Source: Desulfovibrio sp. UIB00 (GTDB lineage Bacteria > Desulfobacterota > Desulfovibrionia > Desulfovibrionales > Desulfovibrionaceae). From it: a stretch of 54,437 nucleotides of DNA. The notes under the pieces were generated by a model. It saw nothing but the letters and a program-made list of their open reading frames with translations, was not told where the DNA came from and did no database searches. The position numbers and the translations under genes are program-made. The first letter of the stretch is position 1. Each line of letters begins with the position of its first letter. The stretch spans positions 1 through 54,437 of the forward strand of contig NZ_JAETXJ010000013.1 of the NCBI RefSeq assembly GCF_022508225.1, written 5' to 3'. This document shows, piece after piece, positions 25,501 through 35,646 of the stretch.

Positions 25501-26911
25501 GCAGCGTATGCGCGAGGTCAGCCAGCGGGACAGGATGCGCCTGCACCCATGTGCTCAGCTCCACCACCTTTTTTTCAAGAGCGGCAGTGGTTTTGGCGGA
25601 AAGGGTAATCAAGGTTGCGCCAGAGGCATCCGTAGCTGTTGGCTCCGGGCCTTCCTCCAAAATCAGATGGACATTGTTGCCGCCTATACCCAGTGAATTT
25701 ACCGCTGCAACGCGGGTTTTGCCTGCCGCAACAGTCCAGGCTTCTGTTTTGCCGGCAATTCTAAAAGGGGTAGCCTCCAGCGCCAGCCTCGGATTGGGCG
25801 CATGAAAATCCAGCGAGGCGGGGATAACCTTGTGATGCAGCGCCAGCGCTGTCTTGATCAGGCTGGCAACGCCTGCGGCGGCGTTCAGGTGCCCTATGCC
25901 GGTTTTTACTGATCCCAGGCGGCAATACTGACGGGGAGCGCTTTGGGGAATTGCCCATGCCTGAGCAAGGGCCGCAACTTCCATGGGGTCGCCAATGGGC
26001 GTCCCTGTGCCGTGTCCCTCCACAAGGCCAATTTCCAGCGGATCAACACCAGACATAGCCAGAGCATCGGCAATGACCGCCGCCTGACCAGACACGGACG
26101 GCGCGTAAAATCCCGTTTTGTCCGAGCCATCGTTGCCAATGGCATAGCCGGAAATGACGGCATAAATGATATCCCTGTCGCGCAACGCGTCATCCAGGCG
26201 TTTGAGCACGACAACGCCAACCCCTTCCCCTTCATTCACTCCACTGGCATCATCGCTGTAGGCGCGGACATGCCCATCGCGTGAAAGCGGCCCCTCCGGC
26301 TCATAGCTGTAGCCGGGGCTCACCCCGGCCTTCAGCCCCGCACCGCCCGCCAAAGCCACATCGCACTGCCCGGCGAGAAGAGCCTGACAAGCCATTGCCG
26401 CAGCCGCAAGGGACGATGAGCAGGCGCTTTGCACCGTCATTGCCGGGCCTTTCAGGTTCAGCTTGTACGCAACACGCGCAGCCAGATAATCCTTGTCGCT
26501 GGCTGCAAGCATATCCACCAGATCAAGGGGCTTGGCGTCCAGAATCCTGTCTGCAAAGCGCAGTGCGTAGCCGTTGAAATTGCAACTTCCAAACACACCA
26601 ACAAACTGACCGCTGGCTTTGGGGGCAATGCCCGCATGCTCCAGAGCCGCATACGCGCATTCAAGAAAAATTCGGTGCTGCGGGTCCAGCATTCTTGCTT
26701 CGCGCGCGGGAACATCAAAAAAATCGCCATCAAACATATCTTTGCTTTCAAGCGCAAAGCCGTAGTGAACCAAACCATCATCAACATCGGCCAACATCTT
26801 CCCACCGGAAATTCCGGCTTGCAGATTTTCCCAGAAAGCATCCAGGTTTTCCGCACCAGGAAAGCGCCCAGCCATGCCAACTATTGCTATTTTTAAAGAA
26901 TTTTCTGTCAT
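22520..26911 (-). CDS. Type I PKS module KS-AT-KR-ACP with inactive-looking KR
   Basis: This 1463-residue PKS extends the salicyl-thiazoline. KS 5-420 has Cys164, His300 and His341. AT 515-800 has GHSAGEY (Ser605) and a specificity motif KAGH (701-704) where malonyl ATs have HAFH and methylmalonyl ATs YASH. The KR region 1080-1310 keeps the NADPH loop GGSGGIG, but the catalytic Tyr is Asn1233 (GQLDNTVAN), so reduction is doubtful. The carrier protein has Ser1390 in LGGDSL. The C-terminal helix (EEKERLFALAELLESVKHM) looks like a docking element. The start MTENSLKI at 26911 follows an AGGAGG that overlaps the upstream stop; the longer ORF would run deep into that gene. Confidence 0.93.
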   Translation of the reverse strand: MTENSLKIAIVGMAGRFPGAENLDAFWENLQAGISGGKMLADVDDGLVHYGFALESKDMFDGDFFDVPAREARMLDPQHRIFLECAYAALEHAGIAPKASGQFVGVFGSCNFNGYALRFADRILDAKPLDLVDMLAASDKDYLAARVAYKLNLKGPAMTVQSACSSSLAAAAMACQALLAGQCDVALAGGAGLKAGVSPGYSYEPEGPLSRDGHVRAYSDDASGVNEGEGVGVVVLKRLDDALRDRDIIYAVISGYAIGNDGSDKTGFYAPSVSGQAAVIADALAMSGVDPLEIGLVEGHGTGTPIGDPMEVAALAQAWAIPQSAPRQYCRLGSVKTGIGHLNAAAGVASLIKTALALHHKVIPASLDFHAPNPRLALEATPFRIAGKTEAWTVAAGKTRVAAVNSLGIGGNNVHLILEEGPEPTATDASGATLITLSAKTTAALEKKVVELSTWVQAHPVPLADLAHTLLLGRDMQACRLSLVCQDSESLLRTLQSSALLRRASSLEDPDKARPVAFLFPGFGSQYPGMASELCASHPEFGNVFNRICTLFQRETGIDVTSALDRQEVSTDTRLGTFALFAVEYALAMLLQDFGIQPAFVMGHSAGEYVAATVAGVFSENDAVRLIAERSRLIDESPSGAMLFVPMASEKLQLLLPEGVSIATVITPNGCVASGTAHGINALEAALNAADLPFSKLAAEKAGHSSLLHFAMPLLRKAFEGVELHRPQLPILSNVTGSWLTEAEATDAEYWVRQLCAPVQLSDQISTLCHEGEAALLEVGPSRKLSAMLRRHPAFKKHSPIIPVMPSEQGKTGEHTALLEAIGQLWQQGGRADWAKIDALSGGGHAVPLPTYPFERQRYWLERQMAGGKTPTDQGMEISILCWRQIPVTMPAMPQGVIGFLGNEGADVAEALRQRGWNVLLFKTLADLQGSSPLPDTLVDCRFAVQGDNSLASAARTCGEAAALCAWLAECANGQAMSVYWLTSGAAAFGTALPIIDRRALLAPARVLPFEARNTLACVLDVEEWLSAPVLADLLEKAVSNRMAATALTSLVAVRDGIFWQEQPECVRQSENINEHIHLRERAAYLVFGGSGGIGRTFMLDLARQAAEQQRRITLVPLQKTRRSAEFWENCANEWVIVRPRYVDLNKQDELMQVLDEVLAEHKDVAGIVHASGVTGGGLMQAQSLSVEKTENWSAKVIPLLGIEKVLQFCNVDFIIFNTSIGALCGSVGQLDNTVANIVLDAWAMRQQRAGTRVMGIRWDVWRQVGMINKMASLHARLSGEDLKGGIAPDAALAAVKACLGMMVELPVVSGRSLAAMLDEARTKRGLATDALESADLKAEGSVGQRPPLMVEWRGARHALDRALVDLFESRLGLSGIGIDDDYVELGGDSLMAMPLAKEIRDLFDLSAFSVAQIFRQRTVANIADYLTESQEEKERLFALAELLESVKHMRPEDVSASLEALS

Positions 26912-26912
26912 G

Positions 26913-29900
26913 TTACCTCCTGGGGCGGACGCGGGACGCCATGGCGCGGAGCTTCTCAACGCGGCCTTGAGTGTGCCCGGATTCTGTGGAACAGAGCACT
27001 TCGGCATCAATGAGGTGCTTCGCCTGACTGGCTATGGTTGTGTACTGAAAAACAGAAAGAACAGGCACAGGCCGCTGCAATACCGCCGTGAGCCTGGTGG
27101 ACAGCTGCATGGCAAGAAATGAAGTCCCGCCTGCATCAAAAAAGGATACCGATACGCCCGGTCGCGCTCCATTGAGCACGGATGCCCACGCATCCGCTAT
27201 CTGCTGCTGGGCCTTTGTTTCAGGAACAGACGCCTCTCTGGCGCGGGGCTTGCTCAGGGAGGCCTTTGCCCGGGCAGTCAGGGCGCGCCGATCAACCTTG
27301 CCGTTGGCAGTGAGTGGGAATGCGGATTCCAGACAAATTTCCGCTGGGAGCCAGGAATAAGGCAATCGACCTTTCAGGGCCAGGCCGATACGCTGGGCGT
27401 CCACCTTGAGATCTCCGTCCGGCTGGGCAAAAGCCACGATTTTTCTACTCTGCGAATGCTCGGCCACAACAGCAACGGCCTGCCGCACACCGGGCATCTC
27501 TGCAATGGCTGATTCAATTTCACCAAGCTCAATGCGCATGCCGTTGATTTTGACCTGCGTGTCATCGCGGCCCATAAATTCAATATCGCCATCGGGAAGC
27601 ATTCTTCCCCAGTCGCCGGTTCGGTAGAGCCGCTCGCCAGTCTGAGGGTGAGGAAAAAACGATTGTTCCGTCAGTTCCGGCCTGTGCAGATATTCCTGCG
27701 CGAGTCCCACTCCTGCGATGTATATTTCGCCGGGTACCCACAGGGGGCATGGCCTCATGGATGCGTCCAGCACGTAGAGCATCTGACCGGAAAGCGGTTT
27801 TCCATAAGGAACTGTCTTCTGCCCCGGCAAAAGCGCATCCACAACTTTTTCAACTGACCAGATTGCAGCTTCTGTCGCTCCGCCCATGCTGACCAGACGC
27901 GGCTCTTGCGGCAAGGCAAGGATGCTGGCGGCCAATTCTACGGGCAGCCAGTCTCCACTGAGCATAAAGAGGCGCAAATGCTTCAGGCACCCTCCTGTGG
28001 CTTTGGCTGAATCCAGCAGCAATTGCGCCAGCGCCGGCACAGAGTTCCACACAGTAACCTGCGTATGCTCCACCAGCATTACCCATTCCAGAGGTTCGGC
28101 AAATTCCGCGTGCTGTGGCAAAACCAAAGCCGCGCCAGCCGCCAGAGTGCCGAAGATGTCATAGACGGAAAGATCAAAGTTGAGTTGCGAGATGCCAAAC
28201 ACCCTGTCATTTGGACCCACGGCATTCCTGGAATTGACATCTAAAATCGTATTCAGCGCGGATTGATGCGAAACCGCCACGCCCTTGGGTTTGCCCGTAG
28301 ACCCAGAAGTAAAAATCACATAGGCCGTGGCTTCCGGATCGACATCCACCGAGGCGTCAACCGCAACAGTCTGTCCGCTGGATTGCTTCTTGCCAGCTCC
28401 AGTTGCCCTTGTACTCCCCGTGTCATTTCCGGAAAAATCCGCAAGCAGCAGAGGGGTGCTTTCGACAGAAATTTCTGCAAGCTGGCAGTCTGCGTCAGCC
28501 AGAAACCCTTGGTTTTTCCCATCGCACAGGGCAAGACGAACGCCGCCTTCCGCAAGGATGGTCAAAATACGGCTTTGCGGGTCACTGACGTTCACGGGCA
28601 AGTATGCCGCCCCAGCGCGAAGCACCGCCAGCACGGCCACCACCTGAAGCCATCCCTTGGGAAGGGCAATGCCAACCAGTTCCCCCTTGTTGACCAGCAG
28701 TTCCGAGGTCAGCCGACGGGCCAGATCCCCGCTGAGCCGATCCAGTTCGCCGTAAGAGAGCGTCTTCTCGGGTGTAATGATGGCGGTTGCCGCAGGGCTG
28801 GACGCGGCGCGCTTCAAGAAAGGCCCTGCCAGGCTCTGCCGGGCATGCGGCAACAAGGCCAGAGATGCTGGCTGTATACGCGGCTGCCGCACGGTCTGAG
28901 CAGACATCCCCCACACCCCGCCGTCCGACAGGGCATGGGCCAGAGCTACAAACTGCTCAAACATGCTTTCAACAAGGTCGGGAGGGAAAAGACCTTGGGG
29001 ATAATCCCAAACCAGCGAAAGCCCATCGCGATATTCCACAACCTGCGCGTCTATCCATGTCTGCGGAGCCTGATTGCAGGCAAAAATCAGTTCTCCGAAG
29101 CGTGAAGCCGCATCCAGATAGCTGCCGCCTGCAATGCCCGTGGCGCAGGTCAACACAACGGGGAGTGGGTTTTCGTTGGGTGTAGTGTGAGCGCGGGCGA
29201 TGATTGCATTGACCTCGGCCCCGCTGATATCCGCATGCGACAGTGCCTGACAAATATCCTCATGGGCGGCGCGGCACAGCGCAAGAAAAGTCTGCCCCGC
29301 ACCAGCGCGCACCGTCACCGGCAGCATGGAGGTAAAATCACCCAACACGCCTTCATAGGCTGCTCTTTCCCCTGCCCGGTCAAACAGGGTCAGGTTCAGA
29401 GTCATGTGAGGCGAACGGCTGAACCGCGAAAGAGTTTCACCAAGAATGGCAGCGAACATTCCCGCAGCTGTCACCCCGGCCCTTGCCGCGTGACTTTTGA
29501 GGCTTTGCCATGCATCGGCCTTCATGTGCGACGCAAGCCGACCTATGACGGGCGGCGTGAGTTCTCTTGGCTGATGGGCAAACGGCAACTGGGGCGCTCG
29601 GGGCAACTGCGCCGCGCGCGCCTGCCACCACTCCCGGTGCCTCTTTGCAGACGCCAGTTCTTTGCTGGCCTCAGCTTGCGCTACATATTGTGAGAACTGT
29701 CTGTTACTGATGCAGGCTTTTTTCTGCTGCCCAGTGTAAAGACCGTGCAGCTCGTTCAGCCACAAAGCCAGAGAGGCCACATCAAGCAGCAGGATATCAA
29801 AGCTGATATGGAGATATGCGCAAGGCACGTTGTCCGTTCCGCTCACGCATATGTTGAACAGCGGCCACGTTTCCGCTGGCAGCACTTCTGCCCGCATCTC

Positions 29901-30464
29901 CTCCCTGCACTCTGCCGTGGCATGCGTGCCGCAACGGCTGTGTATACGGTACCAGGGAACCTCTGGCAGCACCTTTTGCTGCCCATCTGGCGTCAGCACT
30001 GTCCGCAGCATGGGATGGGCCAGTATTGTCTGGTTGAGGGCTTTTTCCAGACGCGGCAGATCAAATTTTCCCTTTGGCTCATGAATTTCCAGATAGCCGT
30101 GCGCGGCAATTCCCCCCAGGGGAAAAACCGTTTGACGCCCCAGCCAGTATGCTCGCTGCATATCCGTGAGCGCAAAGGGCTGCCCGTCGACGATGCGTTC
30201 CGGCTCCTGCTCCACAGCGCACCTTCTGCCCTGCTCCATCAACCGAACCCAGCCTCCCAAGGTTGCATTTTTCAGCATATCCGCAAGTTTGACGCTAACG
30301 CCAGCTTTTTTGAGCATAACAGGCAGGCGCATCATCATGAGCGAACTCATGCCAAGCTCTATGAGGGAATCATCATCTCCTATCAATTCTGGGGAGCAAT
30401 CAAGAACTTCCGCAATCCAGCGGCGCAAGCCGAGGCGCGATAGTATCGGAGCTTCAGCATTCAT
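26913..30464 (-). CDS. NRPS ArCP-Cy-A-PCP, first thiazoline of the siderophore
   Basis: This 1183-residue initiation synthetase is equivalent to the front half of HMWP2 or to PchE. The aryl carrier domain (Ser41 in LGMSSL) receives salicylate from the neighbouring ligase. The Cy domain, about 95-530, has DxxxxDxxS at D223, D228, S231. The A domain, about 545-1050 ([11 protein letters not shown] at 718-728), has code D-L-Y-N-M-S-M-I-W, which is the HMWP2 cysteine code. The PCP has Ser1115 in AGGTS. No epimerase is embedded, unlike PchE. The start MNAEAPIL (30464) lies in the end of the ligase gene and has AAGGAG six bases upstream, so the genes are coupled. Confidence 0.93.
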   Translation of the reverse strand: MNAEAPILSRLGLRRWIAEVLDCSPELIGDDDSLIELGMSSLMMMRLPVMLKKAGVSVKLADMLKNATLGGWVRLMEQGRRCAVEQEPERIVDGQPFALTDMQRAYWLGRQTVFPLGGIAAHGYLEIHEPKGKFDLPRLEKALNQTILAHPMLRTVLTPDGQQKVLPEVPWYRIHSRCGTHATAECREEMRAEVLPAETWPLFNICVSGTDNVPCAYLHISFDILLLDVASLALWLNELHGLYTGQQKKACISNRQFSQYVAQAEASKELASAKRHREWWQARAAQLPRAPQLPFAHQPRELTPPVIGRLASHMKADAWQSLKSHAARAGVTAAGMFAAILGETLSRFSRSPHMTLNLTLFDRAGERAAYEGVLGDFTSMLPVTVRAGAGQTFLALCRAAHEDICQALSHADISGAEVNAIIARAHTTPNENPLPVVLTCATGIAGGSYLDAASRFGELIFACNQAPQTWIDAQVVEYRDGLSLVWDYPQGLFPPDLVESMFEQFVALAHALSDGGVWGMSAQTVRQPRIQPASLALLPHARQSLAGPFLKRAASSPAATAIITPEKTLSYGELDRLSGDLARRLTSELLVNKGELVGIALPKGWLQVVAVLAVLRAGAAYLPVNVSDPQSRILTILAEGGVRLALCDGKNQGFLADADCQLAEISVESTPLLLADFSGNDTGSTRATGAGKKQSSGQTVAVDASVDVDPEATAYVIFTSGSTGKPKGVAVSHQSALNTILDVNSRNAVGPNDRVFGISQLNFDLSVYDIFGTLAAGAALVLPQHAEFAEPLEWVMLVEHTQVTVWNSVPALAQLLLDSAKATGGCLKHLRLFMLSGDWLPVELAASILALPQEPRLVSMGGATEAAIWSVEKVVDALLPGQKTVPYGKPLSGQMLYVLDASMRPCPLWVPGEIYIAGVGLAQEYLHRPELTEQSFFPHPQTGERLYRTGDWGRMLPDGDIEFMGRDDTQVKINGMRIELGEIESAIAEMPGVRQAVAVVAEHSQSRKIVAFAQPDGDLKVDAQRIGLALKGRLPYSWLPAEICLESAFPLTANGKVDRRALTARAKASLSKPRAREASVPETKAQQQIADAWASVLNGARPGVSVSFFDAGGTSFLAMQLSTRLTAVLQRPVPVLSVFQYTTIASQAKHLIDAEVLCSTESGHTQGRVEKLRAMASRVRPRR

Positions 30465-32127
30465 GTTCTGCTCCTTTAGCTTCTGCAATATGTTGCTGAT
30501 ATTGCGTCAGAAGCTGCTCGCGCAAGCTGCGGCGGTTATTTTTGCCCACCGCAGTGCAGGGAAACGAAGGAACAAATACAAACTGGTCGGGGATCTTGAA
30601 GGTCGTCATACCGTTCTGCTGTAAAAAAAGACGTAGCGAGCGCGCGCTCAAGCCGCCGTCATCGTGCTCGTGGACATGGATAAAAGCGCATATACGCTCG
30701 CCCAGATGCTCGTCCGGAATGCCCACAAGCACGGCATCACGCACTCCCGGGCAGGTTACGAGTACATTTTCCACTTCCTCGGGAGTTATTTTTTCTCCAC
30801 AACGCTGGATTTGATCCTTTTCCCGCCCTTCAAGCACCATGCACCCGTCAGGCCTACGCCGCGCAAGGTCCCCAGTGCGAAAAAATCCATCGGTGGTAAA
30901 CGATGCAGCATCGACATCTGGTCGTTTGTAGTAGGCATGGATGGTGTATGGCCCGCGAATCTGCAAACCACCTACGGTATTGTCCGGAACCTCCTTGCCT
31001 GCAGCGTCAACGATACGAAACTCGTCCGCCGGGCACACGGGTTTTCCCTGTGTGCTGCAAACCGTTTCTTCATCCATATCCATGCGGGTCATGCTCACCA
31101 GGCCTTCAGACATGCCAAAAACATTCTGAAAGCGGCAGCCGAATACTCTTATGGTGCGCCTTGCAAGATCTTCACTCACGCGCGCCCCACCAACCTGGAT
31201 GCTCTGTAAGCTGGGAAAATCCCTCTCACGATCCAGCAGTTCCGCCATATCGCACCAGAGAATCGCCGCAGGCGGCACAAGGGCGGTGCTGGTGACGGAA
31301 TGCTTGTCTATCAGGTCAAAGCAGGTGTCTGGATCGGGATTTTCGGCTATGACCAGGGTTCCGCCGCATAAAAGGGTTCCCAGCAGACCGGGTGCGGCCA
31401 GCGGAAAGTTGTGCGCCATAGGCAAGGTGGCCAGATAGACAGTCGCGGCATCGAACCCATTGGCGGCGGCGTTGTAACGGGCTGAACAGAGGTATTCACA
31501 ATGGACGCGCGCAATCAGCTTTGGGGTGCTCGTGGTGCCGCCCGAAAGCAGAAAACAGAGCAGGGAGTCGGGCATGGCAGGGTCTTGCGGCAAGGCAAAA
31601 CCGGTGCCAAACAAGGATTGGAAAGGAACAAACTCCTCTGCATTGCCGCGCACAATTACGTGATCAAGGCCGGGGTGCTGCTGTTGCAGTTCGCGAGCCA
31701 ACGTGCGGTAGTCAAAGCCTGACACCTCGTCGGCGCAGATATAGGCTTTTGCGCCAGCCGCCTCCACAAATGCGGAAATCTCTGTCTTTCGATGCGCTGG
31801 CAGAGCCATAACCGGGGCAACCCCAAGGCGGACAAGGGCAAAAAAGGCAACCACAAATTCCCAGCAGTTTGGCAACTGCAAAACCACCGTTTGCCCCGCC
31901 GTGAGCCCAAGTGCGGCAAACCCGGCGGCAGCCTGAGCCACCTTTTGTTCCAGCTCAGCATAGGTAAGGCAAAACTCGCCATCAATAACAGCAAGATGCC
32001 CTGTGTGCTTACGCGCCAGATCACTCAGAAAGGTGTTGAGCGTTTCTTCACGCCAGTAACCCTCCGCCCTGTAGCGCTCTATCTCCTTTATCGGCCATCC
32101 AAGATCATGCGCGTAAAACATGTTCAC
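30454..32127 (-). CDS. Salicyl-AMP ligase (YbtE/PchD/EntE family)
   Basis: This 557-residue adenylating enzyme activates salicylate as the acyl-AMP and loads the aryl carrier domain encoded just downstream. The phosphate loop is [10 protein letters not shown] (194-203). The acyl pocket motif HNFPLAAPG (239-247) keeps the DhbE/EntE-type His-Asn. The position equal to DhbE Ser240, which is Cys in salicylate enzymes such as YbtE, is Ala245, consistent with salicylate rather than 2,3-dihydroxybenzoate. FRTGDLARR and the C-terminal Lys of VGKNNRRSL are present. Length is normal. The stop overlaps the NRPS start by 11 bp. Specificity is inferred, and PchAB in the window supports it. Confidence 0.9.
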   Translation of the reverse strand: MNMFYAHDLGWPIKEIERYRAEGYWREETLNTFLSDLARKHTGHLAVIDGEFCLTYAELEQKVAQAAAGFAALGLTAGQTVVLQLPNCWEFVVAFFALVRLGVAPVMALPAHRKTEISAFVEAAGAKAYICADEVSGFDYRTLARELQQQHPGLDHVIVRGNAEEFVPFQSLFGTGFALPQDPAMPDSLLCFLLSGGTTSTPKLIARVHCEYLCSARYNAAANGFDAATVYLATLPMAHNFPLAAPGLLGTLLCGGTLVIAENPDPDTCFDLIDKHSVTSTALVPPAAILWCDMAELLDRERDFPSLQSIQVGGARVSEDLARRTIRVFGCRFQNVFGMSEGLVSMTRMDMDEETVCSTQGKPVCPADEFRIVDAAGKEVPDNTVGGLQIRGPYTIHAYYKRPDVDAASFTTDGFFRTGDLARRRPDGCMVLEGREKDQIQRCGEKITPEEVENVLVTCPGVRDAVLVGIPDEHLGERICAFIHVHEHDDGGLSARSLRLFLQQNGMTTFKIPDQFVFVPSFPCTAVGKNNRRSLREQLLTQYQQHIAEAKGAEHEC

Positions 32128-32226
32128 CTCATCTCGCTTGCCGTAAGCAGTTGTGTTGCGGCAACAAGCGTGCTGCCGCGAATATTCATCTTGCCAGCCG
32201 CCTTTGCTAAGGGGCCGTTCGCGCGT

Positions 32227-33471
32227 TTAAGCCACAGACGCGCGGGTTTCTTTTTTGGCAGAGGAGGACACATAAAATCTGGCGAAGATTCCCCCTAGCG
32301 CCGAGCAGGCTAACGCTGCGCAAATAGTTGCACTGTAACCCAGGCGACCAGCCATGACCATGCCCGTGCCCCCCATGCCCATTGCAAAAAACTGATATAT
32401 GCTGAACTGCACTGTGTAGTCCGTTGCCGGACTTTCTTTGGATGCATGATCCATCATCAGCGTGCTAAGCATGGTGACGGACGGCACATAGCCCAGAAAA
32501 TGAGCCATGACCGCAGCTACGACCATACTTGTGCTCACGTTTCCCATGGCCATAAAAAGCACCGCTGCAATACTGAGCAGCTGCATCCCCAGGCAGTAAT
32601 TCATGGTGAAACTCCGTCCGTGGCGGGAAATCATCCACCCTGCGAACAAGCTGGAAGCAATGCCCATAACTGGACCGAGCACATCCACATAAAACCCGAT
32701 GCGTTCAAGCGACCAATGATTATCCACCAGAATTGGCGTCAACAGACTGTAGGCAACTGTAATTCCCATGGGGAAAAGCAACAGCATCACAAGCCAGGAT
32801 GTCATGCCCGGCTGACGCCAAAACCCCACAAGCCGGGCAGCGGCCTGCAAACCACTTTGCTTTTGAATTTGCAATTCATCTTCAATAAAGAAAAGCAGTT
32901 GCACCAACGACACGGCAGTGCCCAGAGCCAGAATCAAGACAGACTGACGCCAGCCAAGACTGGGGTATGCCATCAACACAAAGCCTGCGCCTATCATAAA
33001 GCCGAGCATGCCCCCGGCAGTCTGAATGCCATTGCCGATGCCCCGCTCTTCTTTGGAAAGGATGGAGCATACCAGGCCATCTGTTGCGATATCCTGGGTT
33101 GCTCCGCACAGGGCCATGACGATGCACAGCAGATAAACAGAGCCAAAGTCTGTTTGCACATCCAGGCTTGCGATAGCACAAAGCACCACAACCAGGAGCG
33201 ACTGCATCAAGATCAGCCAACCACGAAAATGACCAATTCTTGGTGTGAAACGAATTTTATCCACCAAGGGAGCCCACAAAAATTTGCAGGCTCCAATCAT
33301 GCCAAGGGCATAAACGGAGCTTATCTGCTCAAGAGGCGCACCCTGCTTGCGTAATATGGCAACAAGCGCAACTGAAAAAAAGCTCAGCCCGAGGTATTGC
33401 GTAGTGTAGAGGCTGGCTATCAGACTCCATACAGAAAAAGGCTTTCGTGATAACATTGCAAACATACGCAT
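32227..33471 (-). CDS. MFS transporter (YbtX/AmpG-like)
   Basis: This 414-residue protein has about twelve hydrophobic helices and is of the major facilitator superfamily, most like YbtX/Irp8 and AmpG-type carriers. The first helices have the pattern TTQYLGLSFFSVALVAIL. A conserved loop (SLDVQTDFGSVYLL, GATQDIATDGL) matches AmpG-like members. In the yersiniabactin locus the homologue (ybtX) has an assigned but still unclear role in siderophore or zinc handling. Here it sits between the exporter permease and the salicyl-AMP ligase on the same strand, so siderophore secretion or uptake is likely. Spacing to both neighbours is about 90-100 bases with no visible terminator. Confidence 0.83.
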   Translation of the reverse strand: MRMFAMLSRKPFSVWSLIASLYTTQYLGLSFFSVALVAILRKQGAPLEQISSVYALGMIGACKFLWAPLVDKIRFTPRIGHFRGWLILMQSLLVVVLCAIASLDVQTDFGSVYLLCIVMALCGATQDIATDGLVCSILSKEERGIGNGIQTAGGMLGFMIGAGFVLMAYPSLGWRQSVLILALGTAVSLVQLLFFIEDELQIQKQSGLQAAARLVGFWRQPGMTSWLVMLLLFPMGITVAYSLLTPILVDNHWSLERIGFYVDVLGPVMGIASSLFAGWMISRHGRSFTMNYCLGMQLLSIAAVLFMAMGNVSTSMVVAAVMAHFLGYVPSVTMLSTLMMDHASKESPATDYTVQFSIYQFFAMGMGGTGMVMAGRLGYSATICAALACSALGGIFARFYVSSSAKKETRASVA

Positions 33472-33559
33472 CCTTGAAATTTACACCTGTTGCTTTCAGG
33501 TGATGCCTATAAGCTGAAGAATATATCCAAATTCAGCTGTGCGCCCAGGTTGGAAAGGC

Positions 33560-34696
33560 CTAATCCAGCGTACGGCGGTAGCAGCGGATGGACAGCGTGC
33601 AGACAACCGCCAGAATCAGCACTAACGCGCCAAAATCCACCCAGATATCAGCAAGGGTATTACCTTTGAGAAGAATCCCGCGCACAATCCGCAAAAAATG
33701 CGTTACCGGCAATATTTCACCAAGCCATTGCGCCCAGTCTGGCATACCCCGATACGGGAACATAAACCCTGACAATATGATGGACGGCAGCAGAAAACCT
33801 GAAGAAGCCTGATTGGCCTGCATCTGGTTTTTCGCAATGGATGAAAAAATGAATCCAAGTGCCAGATTTGCGCAGATAAAAACCACGCAAACCAGAAACA
33901 GCAAGGCCATGGAACCCATCATTGGCACATGGAAAAGCACCTTTGCAGCTGTAAGAATAACCAGTATCTGACCGAATCCTATAAGAATGTAGGGCGAAAT
34001 CTTGCCAAGCATCATCTCTAGGGGGCGAATGGGGGCCACCAGCAGACTTTCCAGGGTTCCACGTTCGCGTTCGCGGGTCATGGCTATGGAAGTCATCATG
34101 ATCATGGTTGATGAAAGCACCACGCCAAGGATACCGGGAACCACGCTGAACGCCGATTCGTTTTCTTCGTTATACTTGCGGTGCACCAGCAACGAGTACG
34201 GCGGGCTCCCCTGCTTCAATTCAGAAAGGGGCCCGGTGAGATCCGCATTTATGGCTTTTGCCGCAAGCCCGGACAGGGCAGCTATGGCGGCGGAAGTGGC
34301 GGAAGGATCGGTTGCGTCAGCCTCGACCAGTACCTCGGGGCGTTCGCCTCTGGCAACATTTCGTGAAAAATCTACGGGAATATTGATGACAAACTGGGTG
34401 GAACCGTTGGCCAGCGCCCGCTGCGACTCAGCTTCCGTTGCATTGCGGTTGGTGATCAAAAAATAGCCCGATACTTCCAGGGAACTTACAAACGAACGGC
34501 TCATAACCGACTGATCACCATCAACCACAAGGGTGGGCAGATGCTTTGGGTCGGCATTGATCGCATAGCCAAACAGAAGAATTTCCATCAGCGGCACGCT
34601 GAGCAACATGGAAAACGTTGCCCGGTCGCGCTTCATCTGGATCAGTTCCTTAATCAGCAAAGCCACAAAACGCCTTAGGGAAAATCCACTAAACAT
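33560..34696 (-). CDS. ABC-2 type exporter permease (YbhS/YbhR-like)
   Basis: This 378-residue ABC-2 permease has one N-terminal helix, a large periplasmic loop (about 50-180) and five C-terminal helices. A typical ABC2 stretch is MTRERERGTLESLLVAPIRP. It forms an exporter with the ATPase and the HlyD-like protein encoded just upstream. YbhGFSR-type systems normally have two permeases; only one is present here, so it would act as a homodimer. The start MFSGFSL at 34696 overlaps the ATPase stop by one base (TGATG); the longer ORF extends into that gene. Siderophore export is inferred from context. Confidence 0.85.
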   Translation of the reverse strand: MFSGFSLRRFVALLIKELIQMKRDRATFSMLLSVPLMEILLFGYAINADPKHLPTLVVDGDQSVMSRSFVSSLEVSGYFLITNRNATEAESQRALANGSTQFVINIPVDFSRNVARGERPEVLVEADATDPSATSAAIAALSGLAAKAINADLTGPLSELKQGSPPYSLLVHRKYNEENESAFSVVPGILGVVLSSTMIMMTSIAMTRERERGTLESLLVAPIRPLEMMLGKISPYILIGFGQILVILTAAKVLFHVPMMGSMALLFLVCVVFICANLALGFIFSSIAKNQMQANQASSGFLLPSIILSGFMFPYRGMPDWAQWLGEILPVTHFLRIVRGILLKGNTLADIWVDFGALVLILAVVCTLSIRCYRRTLD

Positions 34697-35646
34697 CAGG
34701 CCAGCCCCATCTTCATATCTTTCAGGGCACGGTTCATGAGCAGAATAAACAGATCCTCGAGCGATGCCTCGGCGTCTGACCACACCAGCGCCGGGTCATG
34801 CCGCCAGGGGCGGATCGCCTCTTCAAGCAGGGCTGCATCTGCGCCGCCCACGTGCAGGTCATTGCCAAAGGGTATAACCACATCCACATGGTTTTGCGAC
34901 TCAAGCCGCTGCGCTATGCGGGTAAGAATTGCTGGCGCCAGGTCTGGCTTGAGGCATGCGGAGTACATTTTCATGGGAAACCGTTTGATAAGCTCGCGGC
35001 TTGTGCCGCAAGCCAGCAGTTTGCCATAGGCAATATAGGCAATACTGTGGCAGCGTTCCGCCTCATCCATATAGTGTGTTGACACAAGCACGGTAATACC
35101 CTCTGCCGCCAGTGCATGTATCTGCTCCCAAAATTCCCGCCGGGCGGTAGGGTCCACCCCTGCGGTGGGTTCATCCAGAAGCAATACCTTGGGCTTGTGC
35201 ATCACGCAGCTTGCCAGTGCCAACCGTTGCTTCCACCCGCCAGAGAGCGACCCGGCCAGCTTTTTGCGCTGCTCCCACAATCCCAGTCGGTGCAGCACGC
35301 TCTGGATTTCACGGCGCACATTGCTCAACCCATAAATGCGGGCTGTAAAGGCAAGATTTTCTTCAAGAGTCATGTCTTCATAAAGCGAAAAACGCTGAGG
35401 CATGTACCCCACCTGTAGTTTGATCTGATCCGCCTGCGTCAGGATATCGAGCCCAAGGCAGGTGCCCGTGCCTTTATCCGGCGTCAGCAGGCCGCACATC
35501 ATCCGCAGGGTCGTGGTTTTTCCTGATCCGTTGGGGCCAAGAAAACCAACAATCTGGCCCTCTGGAACGCTGAACGACACGGAATCTACCACTGTAGCAT
35601 TGCCAAACGTTTTGGTAAGGCCCTGCACTTCGATGGCGTTTGTCAT
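34696..35646 (-). CDS. ABC exporter ATPase (YbhF/DrrA-like)
   Basis: This 316-residue ABC ATPase has Walker A FLGPNGSGKTT, the family-typical signature LSGGWKQRLALA, Walker B VLLLDEPTAGVDP and the switch His in STHYMDEAE. A C-terminal extension of about 90 residues, as in DrrA/YbhF proteins, probably contacts the permease. It overlaps the membrane-fusion gene by 4 bp and the permease by 1 bp, so the three are made together. It should power export of a small molecule, most simply the siderophore, across the inner membrane. Confidence 0.88.
   Translation of the reverse strand: MTNAIEVQGLTKTFGNATVVDSVSFSVPEGQIVGFLGPNGSGKTTTLRMMCGLLTPDKGTGTCLGLDILTQADQIKLQVGYMPQRFSLYEDMTLEENLAFTARIYGLSNVRREIQSVLHRLGLWEQRKKLAGSLSGGWKQRLALASCVMHKPKVLLLDEPTAGVDPTARREFWEQIHALAAEGITVLVSTHYMDEAERCHSIAYIAYGKLLACGTSRELIKRFPMKMYSACLKPDLAPAILTRIAQRLESQNHVDVVIPFGNDLHVGGADAALLEEAIRPWRHDPALVWSDAEASLEDLFILLMNRALKDMKMGLA

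Noticed and set aside
26913..30464. Epimerase or methyltransferase domain inside the A domains, as in PchE/PchF
   Set aside because: Spacing from the TGD/RIELGE motifs to the final NGKVDRR-type Lys is the normal ~100 residues in all three A domains, so there is no room for an insert.
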